A stretch of DNA of 64,000 nt from Glaciecola siphonariae (GTDB lineage: Bacteria > Pseudomonadota > Gammaproteobacteria > Enterobacterales > Alteromonadaceae): NCBI RefSeq assembly GCF_042652645.1, contig NZ_JBHSGU010000002.1, positions 1,674,001 through 1,738,000 on the forward strand, in the 5' to 3' direction. Within the stretch, counting starts at the first letter, position 1, and the number at the start of each line of letters is the position of its first letter. A model generated the notes under the pieces. The model was not told the origin of the DNA. It worked only from the letters and a program-made list of their open reading frames with translations, and searched no databases. Positions 1 to 8,478 of the stretch are shown one piece after another. Both the position numbers and the translations under genes were made by a program.

Positions 1-2627
1 GTTGGCTCAATCATCAGCGTGCCGGCTACCGGAAAGCTCATCGTAGGCGCATGAAAGCCGTAGTCATTTAAGCGCTTGGCAACGTCCATTTCAGTCACGC
101 CGCTGGCTTCTTTAAGCGGGCGCAAGTCAATAATACATTCGTGTGCAATGCGTCCGTTCATGCCTTTATATAAAATTGGATAGTGACCTTCTAGCTTTTT
201 CGCAACGTAGTTTGCGTTTAATATCGCAACCTCGGTAGCTTTGCGTAGGCCATCGCTTCCCATCATTTTGATGTACATATAGCTAATGGGCAAAATAGAC
301 GCACTGCCCCATGGCGCAGCCGATACCGCACTATTGCTACCTAAATCTTCACCCGTGCCGCCCGCTTTTAAGTTCACTAGCGTGTGGCTAGGTAAAAATG
401 GTGCCAAATGCGCTTTTACACCAATTGGGCCCATACCGGGGCCGCCGCCGCCGTGAGGAATACAAAAGGTTTTGTGTAAGTTAAGGTGCGATACGTCCGA
501 CCCAATTAAACCCGGAGACGTTACGCCCACTTGTGCATTCATATTGGCGCCGTCCATATACACTTGGCCGCCGTTTTCATGCACTATGTCGCAAATCTCT
601 CTAACCGTTTGCTCATATACGCCGTGGGTCGACGGATAGGTAATCATCGCGCAGCTCAAATTGTCTTTTACTTCTTCCGCTTTTGCGCGCAGGTCTTCTA
701 AATCAACGTTACCTTTGGCATCGCAATCTACTACCACAACTTTTAAGCTCACCATTTGCGCCGACGCTGGGTTGGTACCATGAGCAGACTGCGGAATTAA
801 GCACACATTTCTGTGGCCTTCGCCGCGGCTCTGATGATAGCGCTGAATCGCTAGCAAACCAGTATATTCACCTTGAGCACCTGAGTTAGGCTGCATTGAA
901 AGCGAGTCGTAACCGGTAATATTGATTAGCCAATCGCTGAGCTCGTCAATCATATGCCTATAGCCTTGCGCTTGGTTAAGCGGCGCAAACGGGTGCAGCT
1001 GACCAAACTCTGGCCACGTCACGGGGATCATCTCGGCAACCGCGTTGAGCTTCATGGTGCATGAGCCCAAAGAAATCATCGAATGATTAAGCGCCAAGTC
1101 TTTGTTTTCAAGAGACTTGATATAGCGCAGCATTTCGGTTTCGCTATGATATTTGTTAAATACTTCGTGGGTTAAATACTCTGTGGTACGCGCTAAGTCG
1201 GCAGGAATCGACTCACTGCCACTTTCAATAATCTCAGCGTCTAAGGCAGCTACATCTAAACCGTGGCCTTCACCTAAGAGCACATCAAACAAGTCGGCAA
1301 TATCGGTACGTGTGGTACTCTCGTCAAGCGAAATGCCCACTGCATCGTCAATATTGCTGCGCAGGTTCATGCCTTTGCCTAGCGCCGCTAGTAACACAGC
1401 CTCTTTATTGCTCACGTTCACCGTAATAGTGTCAAACCAAGTGTCATGCTTGAGGCTTAAGCCTTTGCTGATGAGGCCTTTTGCTAAAATATCGGTAAAG
1501 CGATGTACTCTGTGGGCAATCGCGGCAAGCCCTTGCGGACCATGATATACCGCATAAAAACTTGCCATGTTGGCGAGCAATACCTGCGCGGTACAAATGT
1601 TTGAATTGGCTTTTTCGCGGCGAATATGTTGCTCACGTGTTTGCAATGCCATGCGCAATGCAGGGCGTCCGCGGGTGTCTTTACTCACGCCAATAATGCG
1701 CCCTGGTAATGAACGCTTGTATGAATCGCGCGTGGCAAAGAATGCGGCATGCGGGCCGCCATATCCCATGGGTACGCCAAAGCGCTGTGCACTGCCAAGG
1801 GCAACATCTGCACCAAGCTCACCCGGCGGCGTCATCATAGTGAGCGCCAGCATGTCGGTCGCCACTGCTACAATGCCTTTGTTTTCTTGTATGGAGCTTA
1901 TAAGCTCACGAATATCAATGAGTTCGCCCGTGGTACCCGGGTATTGCAGGAGCGCACCAAACACGTCATGGTTTGCAGCATCTGCTACATCACCAACAAT
2001 GAGTTCAAAACCAAACATATCAGCGCGTGTTTTTAGAACATCTATGGTTTGTGGGTGCACGTTATTTGCGATGAAAAACGCATTTGATTTTTTGTTTTTA
2101 GACACGCGTTTGGCAAGTGCCATGGCCTCGGCTGCTGCGGTTGCTTCATCGAGTAACGACGCCGACGCTAACGGCAAGCCGGTTAAATCAATCGTTGCCT
2201 GCTGAAAATTTAAAATGGCTTGTAAGCGGCCTTGCGCGATTTCAGGCTGATACGGCGTATATGCCGTGTACCAACCCGGGTTTTCTAGCACATTACGCAA
2301 TATCACGTTCGGCGTTAAGGTATTGCTATAGCCCATGCCAATAAAAGAGCGATTGATCACGTTTTTTGCAGCAACGACTTTAAGCTCTTTAAGCGCGTCT
2401 ACTTCACGCTGGGCTTCACCTACGTTCAAGCCCTCAGGCAAACGGATGCCAGCAGGCACAGTTTGCTGCATCAGGTCGTCTAATGACGTTGCGCCTACCT
2501 CGGCCAACATGTCGGCAATTTCTTGTTTGCCAGGGCCAATATGCCTGCGAATAAATTCGTTCTGATTTTCAAGCTCGCTTAGGCTCGCCGACGACAAAGA
2601 AACATTAGGGTTAGTTGCAACATTCAT
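1..2627 (-). CDS. gcvP: Glycine dehydrogenase (decarboxylating), P-protein; C-terminus cut by window edge
   Basis: P-protein of the glycine cleavage system. It decarboxylates glycine with pyridoxal phosphate and passes the aminomethyl group to the lipoyl arm of GcvH. The reading frame is open from the ATG at 2627 to the left edge, about 875 of the usual roughly 960 residues. The PLP lysine lies in the motif HLNLHKTFCIPHGGGG, with its codon at 471–473 (about residue 719). The visible end reads GTLMIEP, typical of the family's C-terminal domain. It is the last gene of gcvT-gcvH-gcvP, 147 bases after gcvH. Only the final roughly 85 residues are missing, by position rather than by mutation. Confidence 0.96.
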   Translation of the reverse strand, partial: MNVATNPNVSLSSASLSELENQNEFIRRHIGPGKQEIADMLAEVGATSLDDLMQQTVPAGIRLPEGLNVGEAQREVDALKELKVVAAKNVINRSFIGMGYSNTLTPNVILRNVLENPGWYTAYTPYQPEIAQGRLQAILNFQQATIDLTGLPLASASLLDEATAAAEAMALAKRVSKNKKSNAFFIANNVHPQTIDVLKTRADMFGFELIVGDVADAANHDVFGALLQYPGTTGELIDIRELISSIQENKGIVAVATDMLALTMMTPPGELGADVALGSAQRFGVPMGYGGPHAAFFATRDSYKRSLPGRIIGVSKDTRGRPALRMALQTREQHIRREKANSNICTAQVLLANMASFYAVYHGPQGLAAIAHRVHRFTDILAKGLISKGLSLKHDTWFDTITVNVSNKEAVLLAALGKGMNLRSNIDDAVGISLDESTTRTDIADLFDVLLGEGHGLDVAALDAEIIESGSESIPADLARTTEYLTHEVFNKYHSETEMLRYIKSLENKDLALNHSMISLGSCTMKLNAVAEMIPVTWPEFGQLHPFAPLNQAQGYRHMIDELSDWLINITGYDSLSMQPNSGAQGEYTGLLAIQRYHQSRGEGHRNVCLIPQSAHGTNPASAQMVSLKVVVVDCDAKGNVDLEDLRAKAEEVKDNLSCAMITYPSTHGVYEQTVREICDIVHENGGQVYMDGANMNAQVGVTSPGLIGSDVSHLNLHKTFCIPHGGGGPGMGPIGVKAHLAPFLPSHTLVNLKAGGTGEDLGSNSAVSAAPWGSASILPISYMYIKMMGSDGLRKATEVAILNANYVAKKLEGHYPILYKGMNGRIAHECIIDLRPLKEASGVTEMDVAKRLNDYGFHAPTMSFPVAGTLMIEP

Positions 2628-2693
2628 TTCACGTGACCTTTACAGTAAAAGTGACATTTTAAAATTCAAACGCTCTTCATTTGAATTACTTCA

Positions 2694-2723
2694 AAATAAG
2701 AAACGGCAGGCCAAGCCCGCCGC
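2694..2723 (-). terminator. Hairpin with U-run between gcvH and gcvP (attenuator-like)
   Basis: Read on the minus strand, the 8-bp stem CGGCGGGC/GCCTGCCG (one G·U pair, three-base loop) is followed by TTTCTT. It lies in the 147-base gap after gcvH and before gcvP. It looks like a weak intrinsic terminator or an mRNA stabiliser that would lower gcvP relative to gcvTH. Function is inferred from structure only. Confidence 0.5.
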
Positions 2724-2774
2724 AACTGTCTTTGTAATACGCTAAATAGTACCTAACAGCTTGCTTTTAGGTAC

Positions 2775-3164
2775 TTACTCGTCTTCTATTGAATTGCTGT
2801 AGCTTTCAGCGTCGAGTAAAGACTCTACTTCAGCCTCATCTTCTGCTTTAATTTTAAATAACCAACCGTCGCCGTAAGGGTCTGAGTTTACAAGCTCAGG
2901 CGAGTCTTCTAACTGTTCATTTACTTCGGTAATTTCGCCTGTTAACGGGGCATAAATATCAGAAGCCGCTTTAACCGACTCTGCTACTGCGCAGTCGTCT
3001 GCTTGAGCAACGGCGTCGCCCACATCAGGTAAATCAACAAACACCATGTCGCCTAAGAGGTCTTGTGCATGCTCAGTAATGCCTACTGTATACACGCCAT
3101 CGCCTTCGGCACGGATCCACTCGTGAGTAGTGGCATAACGTAATTCATTTGGGATATTGCTCAT
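2775..3164 (-). CDS. gcvH: Glycine cleavage system H protein
   Basis: Lipoyl carrier protein that shuttles the aminomethyl group between the P, T and L proteins. It has 129 residues, the normal length. The lipoylation motif ESVKAASDIYAPLTGEI is present, with the modified lysine at residue 65. It follows gcvT by 86 bases on the same strand, so T-H-P form one operon. The L-protein function is probably supplied by lpdA at 20877–22301, since no dedicated gcvL is visible. Confidence 0.97.
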   Translation of the reverse strand: MSNIPNELRYATTHEWIRAEGDGVYTVGITEHAQDLLGDMVFVDLPDVGDAVAQADDCAVAESVKAASDIYAPLTGEITEVNEQLEDSPELVNSDPYGDGWLFKIKAEDEAEVESLLDAESYSNSIEDE

Positions 3165-3250
3165 AAAGTATCCTAGTAATTTGTAAATTGATTTATTTTT
3201 ATGGTTGGCTCAACGCGCCACTTAATTTTCTTAAAAGGCCGGTACAGCGC

Positions 3251-4339
3251 CTATAAAACACTCTTTCCATTGCGCACAAAGCTTGGTTTTACCACTTCTA
3301 CATCTACCAACTTCTTACGCATTTCAACCTGAACATACTCCCCTACTTTGGTGGAGTCGCCGTTTGGAACGCGTGCCATGGCGATGCTGTGGCCCAGTGT
3401 AGGCGAAAATGTGCCAGATGTAATCTTGCCGTCGCCATCTGATGTTTTAACCACTAAGCCTGCTCTAAGTACACCTTTGTCTTTAAATACCAGACCAATG
3501 AGTTTATCGGTGCCTGCCGCCTTTTGTTGCTCGAGTGCGGTGCGACCTACAAAGTCTCTGTCGCTAGGCTCCCACGTTATTGTCCAGCCCATGTTAGCTG
3601 CCAGCGGAGATACGGTCTCATCCATATCTTGTCCGTATAAATTCATACCCGCCTCTAAGCGAAGGGTGTCGCGCGCGCCTAAACCGCAAGGCTTTACGCC
3701 TGCTTTTAAAAGATCGTTCCAAAAATCGTGTGCGCGGGCAATTGGCACCATAATTTCGTAGCCAGCCTCACCGGTATAACCAGTGGTGGCAATGAATAAG
3801 TCTTCAGCCTGCACCCCAAAAAACGGTTTCATGCCGGCTACTGCTTCTTGCTGGGCTGCGCTAAAAAGACTACCTGCTTTTTCTTTCGCGTTTGGTCCCT
3901 GCACTGCAATCATGGCAAATTCAGTACGTTCTGTTACCGCAACATCAAAAGGTGCGGCAATTTTGTTCAACCAATTAAGGTCTTTTTCTTTGGTTGCGGA
4001 ATTAACAACTAAGCGATAATTGGTCGCATCAAAATGATACACAATGAGGTCGTCTACCACGCCACCCGCTTCGTTTATCATACCGCTATATAGCGCCTTA
4101 CCCTTTTGCTCTAGCTTTGCAACATCATTAGCGAGCAAATAGCGAAGATAGGCTTTTGCGTCTGTGCCGGTTACGTCCACAATTGTCATGTGCGACACAT
4201 CGAACATGCCTGCATCTTGTCTTACGCTGTGGTGTTCTTCAATTTGAGAGCCATAATTGATTGGCATGTCCCAACCAAAAAAATCGACCATTTTTGCACC
4301 AGATTCTAAATGCGCAGCGTGCAGCGGAGTTTTGTTCAT
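3251..4339 (-). CDS. gcvT: Aminomethyltransferase (glycine cleavage T protein)
   Basis: T protein. It releases ammonia from the aminomethyl-lipoyl H protein and transfers the one-carbon unit to tetrahydrofolate. It has 362 residues, full length. Recognisable family segments are VDFFGWDMPINYGSQ near the N-terminus, the folate-domain segment TTGYTGEAGYEI and RLEAGMNLYGQDMDETVSPL. It is the first gene of the operon. The ATG at 4339 is preceded by a purine-rich AAAGAGAG stretch and an unusual repetitive leader. I found no glycine riboswitch in the 250-base upstream region. Confidence 0.97.
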   Translation of the reverse strand: MNKTPLHAAHLESGAKMVDFFGWDMPINYGSQIEEHHSVRQDAGMFDVSHMTIVDVTGTDAKAYLRYLLANDVAKLEQKGKALYSGMINEAGGVVDDLIVYHFDATNYRLVVNSATKEKDLNWLNKIAAPFDVAVTERTEFAMIAVQGPNAKEKAGSLFSAAQQEAVAGMKPFFGVQAEDLFIATTGYTGEAGYEIMVPIARAHDFWNDLLKAGVKPCGLGARDTLRLEAGMNLYGQDMDETVSPLAANMGWTITWEPSDRDFVGRTALEQQKAAGTDKLIGLVFKDKGVLRAGLVVKTSDGDGKITSGTFSPTLGHSIAMARVPNGDSTKVGEYVQVEMRKKLVDVEVVKPSFVRNGKSVL

Positions 4340-4349
4340 ATGGCTCTCT

Positions 4350-4392
4350 TTGTGTATGTGTAAATGCGTGTGTGCGTATGTGCGTATGTGCG
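4350..4392. repeat. Alternating purine/pyrimidine repeat in gcvT leader
   Basis: About 43 bases of near-continuous pyrimidine-purine alternation lie just upstream of the gcvT start. On the gcvT strand it reads as roughly eight-base units CGCACATA, CGCACATA, CGCACACA, then a degenerate copy. Such tracts can slip in replication and can adopt Z-DNA. It falls in the 5' untranslated leader or promoter-proximal region, so length changes could alter gcvT expression. That effect is inference. Confidence 0.6.
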
Positions 4393-4606
4393 GTTTTTTA
4401 AAACCAACTCATTCAAAACAGTCCAAAGAGTATAGAAAGCTCACAGCATGCAAACAAATTAAAACTTTTAATCTATACATAAGTTATTTAAATGTTTTAC
4501 CTCATATAAATAAACATTTATTATGCAAGTAATTGAAAGCGCATGCGTTTACCGATGCTTTTAATCGCTTGTAAATCCCTTAATCTTGAAGAGTGCACAA
4601 AGAACA

Positions 4607-5455
4607 ATGAAACAGCTATCCCTAGATAATTTGCGTACCTTTGTAAGCATTGTTGAGCTTGGGAGTTTTTTAAAAGCCGCTGAAGCCGTGGGCCGTTCGC
4701 AGCCGGCCATAAGCTTACAAATCAAAAAATTAGAAAGTCAGCTTGAGCGTAAGCTATTTACAAAAGTAGGCCAGAGCTATCAAGCCAACAAAGATGGCGA
4801 GTATTTGTATACTCAGGCAAAGCAAATGCTGGCCATTAATGACGATATTATAAGAAGTTTAAGCACCCAACAGACTCTGCGCGGTCGGCTGCGCTTTGGT
4901 ATTCCCAGTGAATTTGCCTCAACTTTGCTGCCTAGCATCATTGGTGAATTTTCGCAGCGCTATCCAGATGTATCATTAGACGTCACCTCATCGCTGTCGC
5001 GTCATTTACTCAGCAAAGCCCAGCGTAAAGATTTTGACTTAATACTCGCACTATCAGACAGCGAGCCTGACGAGCGTGGTGAGGTATTAATTGAAGATGA
5101 CTTAGTATGGGTAGGCGATGCTGCGCGCAAACTCAGCAAGAACGTGCTGCCCTTAGTGCTCGCGCCCGAGGGCTGTGTGTACCGAAGCCGCGTAATTGAG
5201 CAGCTAAAGCAGCAAACTCATGCATGGAAAATTACTTATACCAATGCCGATTTATACGGGCTTATGGCAGCCATTAAGCAGGGCTTGGGTATTACCGCAT
5301 TAGCAAAAAGTAGTTTACCCAGCGAACTCGATATCATTAAAGACCCACGTTTGCCGAGCTTAGGTAAAATTAAAATTTGCCTATTTAATCAAGACACTCA
5401 GCACCCACAGGTAAGCAAGACGCTCTCAACGTTTATACGGGCACGCATCAATTAA
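4607..5455 (+). CDS. LysR-family transcriptional regulator
   Basis: DNA-binding regulator with an N-terminal winged helix-turn-helix (about residues 5–64; SLDNLRTFVSIVELGSFLKA then QPAISLQIKKLE) and a C-terminal ligand-binding region containing FGIPSEFA. The helix-turn-helix resembles the LrhA/HexA branch more than GcvA. I chose the ATG at 4607; an in-frame TTG at 4586 would add seven residues. It is divergent from gcvT and is followed on the same strand by the amidohydrolase after 160 bases. Targets could be either neighbour. It has about 282 residues, slightly short of the usual 300. Confidence 0.88.
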   Translation: MKQLSLDNLRTFVSIVELGSFLKAAEAVGRSQPAISLQIKKLESQLERKLFTKVGQSYQANKDGEYLYTQAKQMLAINDDIIRSLSTQQTLRGRLRFGIPSEFASTLLPSIIGEFSQRYPDVSLDVTSSLSRHLLSKAQRKDFDLILALSDSEPDERGEVLIEDDLVWVGDAARKLSKNVLPLVLAPEGCVYRSRVIEQLKQQTHAWKITYTNADLYGLMAAIKQGLGITALAKSSLPSELDIIKDPRLPSLGKIKICLFNQDTQHPQVSKTLSTFIRARIN

Positions 5456-5615
5456 CCTCCATAATGCTTACCTTAACGAAGCTTAAAAAGAGCGCGTATT
5501 AACAAAGCTGGCTGATAAGAGTACTATGAACAAAAGCGTTAACACCGCACGCAGGCCATCATGCTAAGTGCAAAAGACATCAAGCACCGCTTAGCCATAA
5601 TAAGAAGACGACTCT

Positions 5616-7235
5616 ATGCACAAAAAAATGCCTAAAAAAACTATGCCCAAATATACGAACCGCACCACCTCTAACATTTGCTTTCGCCTAGCCATTGCCG
5701 CATTCAGTTTAATTTGCATCAGCTTTACAGCGCTTGCAGCGCCCGGCGCTTCGGCACCCAGTAAAGCGAGTGATGAGGGCAGCGGTCCTTATGAGCGTTT
5801 AATTTTGCGCGGCGTCAACCTCATTAATGGCGAGGGTGCGCCTATGCGTGGGCCGCTCGATATCATTATTGAAAACAACCGCATTACAAATATTGTGAGT
5901 GTGGGGCATCCGGGTGTGCCAATTAAACCAGAAGGCCGACCTGTCGCCGGGCCCAACGATAAAGAAATGGAGCTAAGCGGACATTATGTGTTGCCCGGCT
6001 TTATAGATATGCACGGCCATATTGGCGGCTCAGCCGACAACATTCCGGCTGAATATGTGTTTAAACTTTGGCTTGCCCACGGTATTACCACCGTGCGTGA
6101 GCCGGGCAGCTTCAACGGCTTAGACTGGGTGCTCGACCACGTTGAACGCAGCCAAACCAATGAGATTGTTGCGCCTCGTATAGTGCCCTACCTCGGCTTT
6201 GGTATGGGTGCAAAATCGCCGATATTTACCCCTGAACAGGCGCGTAAATGGGTAAAACAAGCCGCAAAAGACGGCGCTAAGGGCATTAAGTTTTTTGGCG
6301 CCACACCAAAGGTCATGGAAGCGGCGCTAGATGAAGCCAAAGAGCAAGGTCTGGGCACTATGATGCATCACGCTCAGCTCAACGTAATGAGCATGAATGT
6401 ATTAGACTCCGCCCGCCTAGGCCTTACCACAATGGAACACTGGTATGGTTTGCCAGAGGCTATGTTTACCGCCAAAACTATACAAGATTATCCGGCTACC
6501 TATAATTACAACAACGAACAAGACCGATTTAGTGAAGCCGGTAAGCTATGGGCACAAGCTGCCCCTATAGGCAGTGATAAATGGAATGCCGTACGCGACG
6601 AGCTCATTTCTCTTAACTTCACGATTAACCCCACCATGACGATTTATCAAGCAAGCCGGGACCTAATGCGAGAGCGAAACGCCGACTGGCATGACGACTA
6701 TACCCTGCCTACTTTATGGGAGTTTTTTAAACCCAGTCGCTACGCCCACGGTTCTTATTGGTTTGATTGGACCACTAGCGAAGAAATCGCGTGGAAAGAG
6801 AACTTTAATCTATGGATGACCTTCTTAAATGACTATAAAAATCATGGTGGGCGAGTCACCACTGGCTCAGATTCTGGGTATATTTATAAAATTTATGGCT
6901 TTGGATATATTAGCGAGTTAGAGCTACTGCAAGAAGCCGGCTTTAACCCTTATGAGGTTGTGCAGTCGGCAACTCTAAATGGTGCTGAGGCCCTAGGGAT
7001 GGACGACCAGATTGGTTCAATCAGCATCGGCAAGCTGGCCGACATGGTGATTGTTGATCAAAACCCCTTACAAAACTTTAAAGTGCTCTACGGCACCGGC
7101 CATTATCGTCTCGACGACAACAACCAGCCAACGCGCGTGGGCGGCGTAAAATATACAATAAAAGACGGCATTGTTTACGACGCAAAAGCGCTACTGGCCG
7201 ACGTAAAAGAGATGGTTGAACAGGCTAAGCAATAA
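5616..7235 (+). CDS. Exported metal-dependent amidohydrolase
   Basis: Amidohydrolase-superfamily enzyme of the imidazolonepropionase/prolidase-like type. Visible metal-site residues are HGH (H133, H135), the candidate carboxylated lysine in GIKFFG (K225), the histidines in MMHHAQ (251–252) and MEHWYG (275), and the aspartate in TGSDSG (D419). A signal peptide runs to about residue 42 (hydrophobic stretch LAIAAFSLICISFTALA), so it should act in the periplasm or outside. It has 539 residues. The substrate is unknown; related exported enzymes include dipeptidases and lactonase-like hydrolases. With the LysR gene it interrupts the conserved gcvT–ubiI order. Its stop is four bases from the convergent ubiI stop. 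Confidence 0.85.
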   Translation: MHKKMPKKTMPKYTNRTTSNICFRLAIAAFSLICISFTALAAPGASAPSKASDEGSGPYERLILRGVNLINGEGAPMRGPLDIIIENNRITNIVSVGHPGVPIKPEGRPVAGPNDKEMELSGHYVLPGFIDMHGHIGGSADNIPAEYVFKLWLAHGITTVREPGSFNGLDWVLDHVERSQTNEIVAPRIVPYLGFGMGAKSPIFTPEQARKWVKQAAKDGAKGIKFFGATPKVMEAALDEAKEQGLGTMMHHAQLNVMSMNVLDSARLGLTTMEHWYGLPEAMFTAKTIQDYPATYNYNNEQDRFSEAGKLWAQAAPIGSDKWNAVRDELISLNFTINPTMTIYQASRDLMRERNADWHDDYTLPTLWEFFKPSRYAHGSYWFDWTTSEEIAWKENFNLWMTFLNDYKNHGGRVTTGSDSGYIYKIYGFGYISELELLQEAGFNPYEVVQSATLNGAEALGMDDQIGSISIGKLADMVIVDQNPLQNFKVLYGTGHYRLDDNNQPTRVGGVKYTIKDGIVYDAKALLADVKEMVEQAKQ

Positions 7236-7239
7236 ACAC

Positions 7240-8475
7240 CTAAGTTTCTGCCTGCTGAATAAAAAACTGCTTTACCGGGTTTAGCTTGTTAGCGGTATAT
7301 AATCCTGTGCTTCTAAGCAGTTTTTTCAGTGGGTCGGAGCCGCTAAACAAGCGCTTAAAGCCTTCCATAGCTGCAATCGCTTTTTGCGCTTGCGCTTTAC
7401 GTGCTCGTTCATATTTACGCAGTTGTTGTTTGCTGTAAAAAGGTTTATTCGCCTGTATACTTTGGGCAATGTTATGGGCTAATGCCTGTGCATCTCCAAT
7501 CCCTAAGTTCGCACCCTGCCCCGCCAATGGATGAATGGTATGCGCTGCATCACCTATTAAAGCAACCGACTCGTCTACCCACTGGCGCGCATAGCGCATT
7601 CTAAGAGGGTAGCTAAAGCGCTCAGTGCTAAGCGAGCACAATCCGAGCTTCATATCAATCGCACGGCCCAAGGATTTGCAAAACTCGGTATCATCTAAGG
7701 CCATTAGGTCTTCAGCAGCTTGGGTGTCTTGCGACCACACAATTGAACACTGAAAGCTATCTGCTAAAGGCAAAAAAGCCAACGGGCCGGTGGGAGTAAA
7801 AGCCTGCCGAGCACATAACGTGTGCGGCTCACTTGTGTTTACATTGGCCACTATGGCAGTTTGGTCATAATCCCAAAACGTATGCACAAAGCCTGCATTC
7901 TGGCGCACAAAGGAGTTGGCACCGTCGGCACCCACTACAAGTTTAGCCACAATGAGCTGTCCATTGCCAAGCTGTAGTTGATATTCACCATTGCTGAGCT
8001 GCATCTGCTCAATCGGTGATCCCATTAGGTATTGAATACTGCTGACAGCGCTCGCTGTACGATACAAACCTAAGGTGATTTGCTCATTTTCAATAATGTT
8101 TCCAAGCGCGTCTAGGCCAATCTCGTCACTGTGAAAGTCGATTCCCGCAAAACTATCTTGCTCCCAAACATGCATGCTTGTGTATGGTTGTTTGCGAGCA
8201 ATGTGCTGCCACGCGCCAAGTGATTCAAAAATCTGTTGGCTTGCATGGCTTATTGCGCTTACCCGAGGCGAAAACACCTCGGGCTGACCAGACGCACTGT
8301 CCTGCTCACTGGTTTTTACTGCGCTAAGGTCTTGTGTGTCGATAACAACAACGCTGAGCGCTTGCGTCTCGGGAATATTCGCGAGCAACAAAGCTAAAGT
8401 TTGACCCACAATGCCAGCCCCCGCAATAACAACGTCGGCTTGAATAATCAGCCCATGCTTTTTGCTTGCGCTCAT
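7240..8475 (-). CDS. ubiI: UbiH/UbiF/VisC-family FAD hydroxylase, probable UbiI
   Basis: Flavin monooxygenase of ubiquinone synthesis. It has 411 residues with an N-terminal FAD motif GAGIVG, the GADGANS segment, and the GDAAHTIHPLAGQGANLGIGDA motif of the second FAD contact. The name ubiI (old name visC) rests on position: it follows ubiH by three bases, as in the E. coli order ygfB-pepP-ubiH-ubiI. UbiI hydroxylates C5 of the ring. Other members of the family (UbiF, UbiM) cannot be excluded from sequence alone. Confidence 0.88.
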   Translation of the reverse strand: MSASKKHGLIIQADVVIAGAGIVGQTLALLLANIPETQALSVVVIDTQDLSAVKTSEQDSASGQPEVFSPRVSAISHASQQIFESLGAWQHIARKQPYTSMHVWEQDSFAGIDFHSDEIGLDALGNIIENEQITLGLYRTASAVSSIQYLMGSPIEQMQLSNGEYQLQLGNGQLIVAKLVVGADGANSFVRQNAGFVHTFWDYDQTAIVANVNTSEPHTLCARQAFTPTGPLAFLPLADSFQCSIVWSQDTQAAEDLMALDDTEFCKSLGRAIDMKLGLCSLSTERFSYPLRMRYARQWVDESVALIGDAAHTIHPLAGQGANLGIGDAQALAHNIAQSIQANKPFYSKQQLRKYERARKAQAQKAIAAMEGFKRLFSGSDPLKKLLRSTGLYTANKLNPVKQFFIQQAET

Positions 8476-8478
8476 AGC

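Noticed and set aside
1153..2205. Long plus-strand frames opposite gcvP
   Set aside because: The minus strand is clearly gcvP with its PLP motif; Ser/Ala-rich antisense frames are typical shadows. The same applies to those opposite aceF and gcvT.
4340..4606. Possible glycine riboswitch before gcvT
   Set aside because: No tandem glycine-aptamer core is visible on the gcvT strand; the leader is a repetitive CA/CG tract instead.
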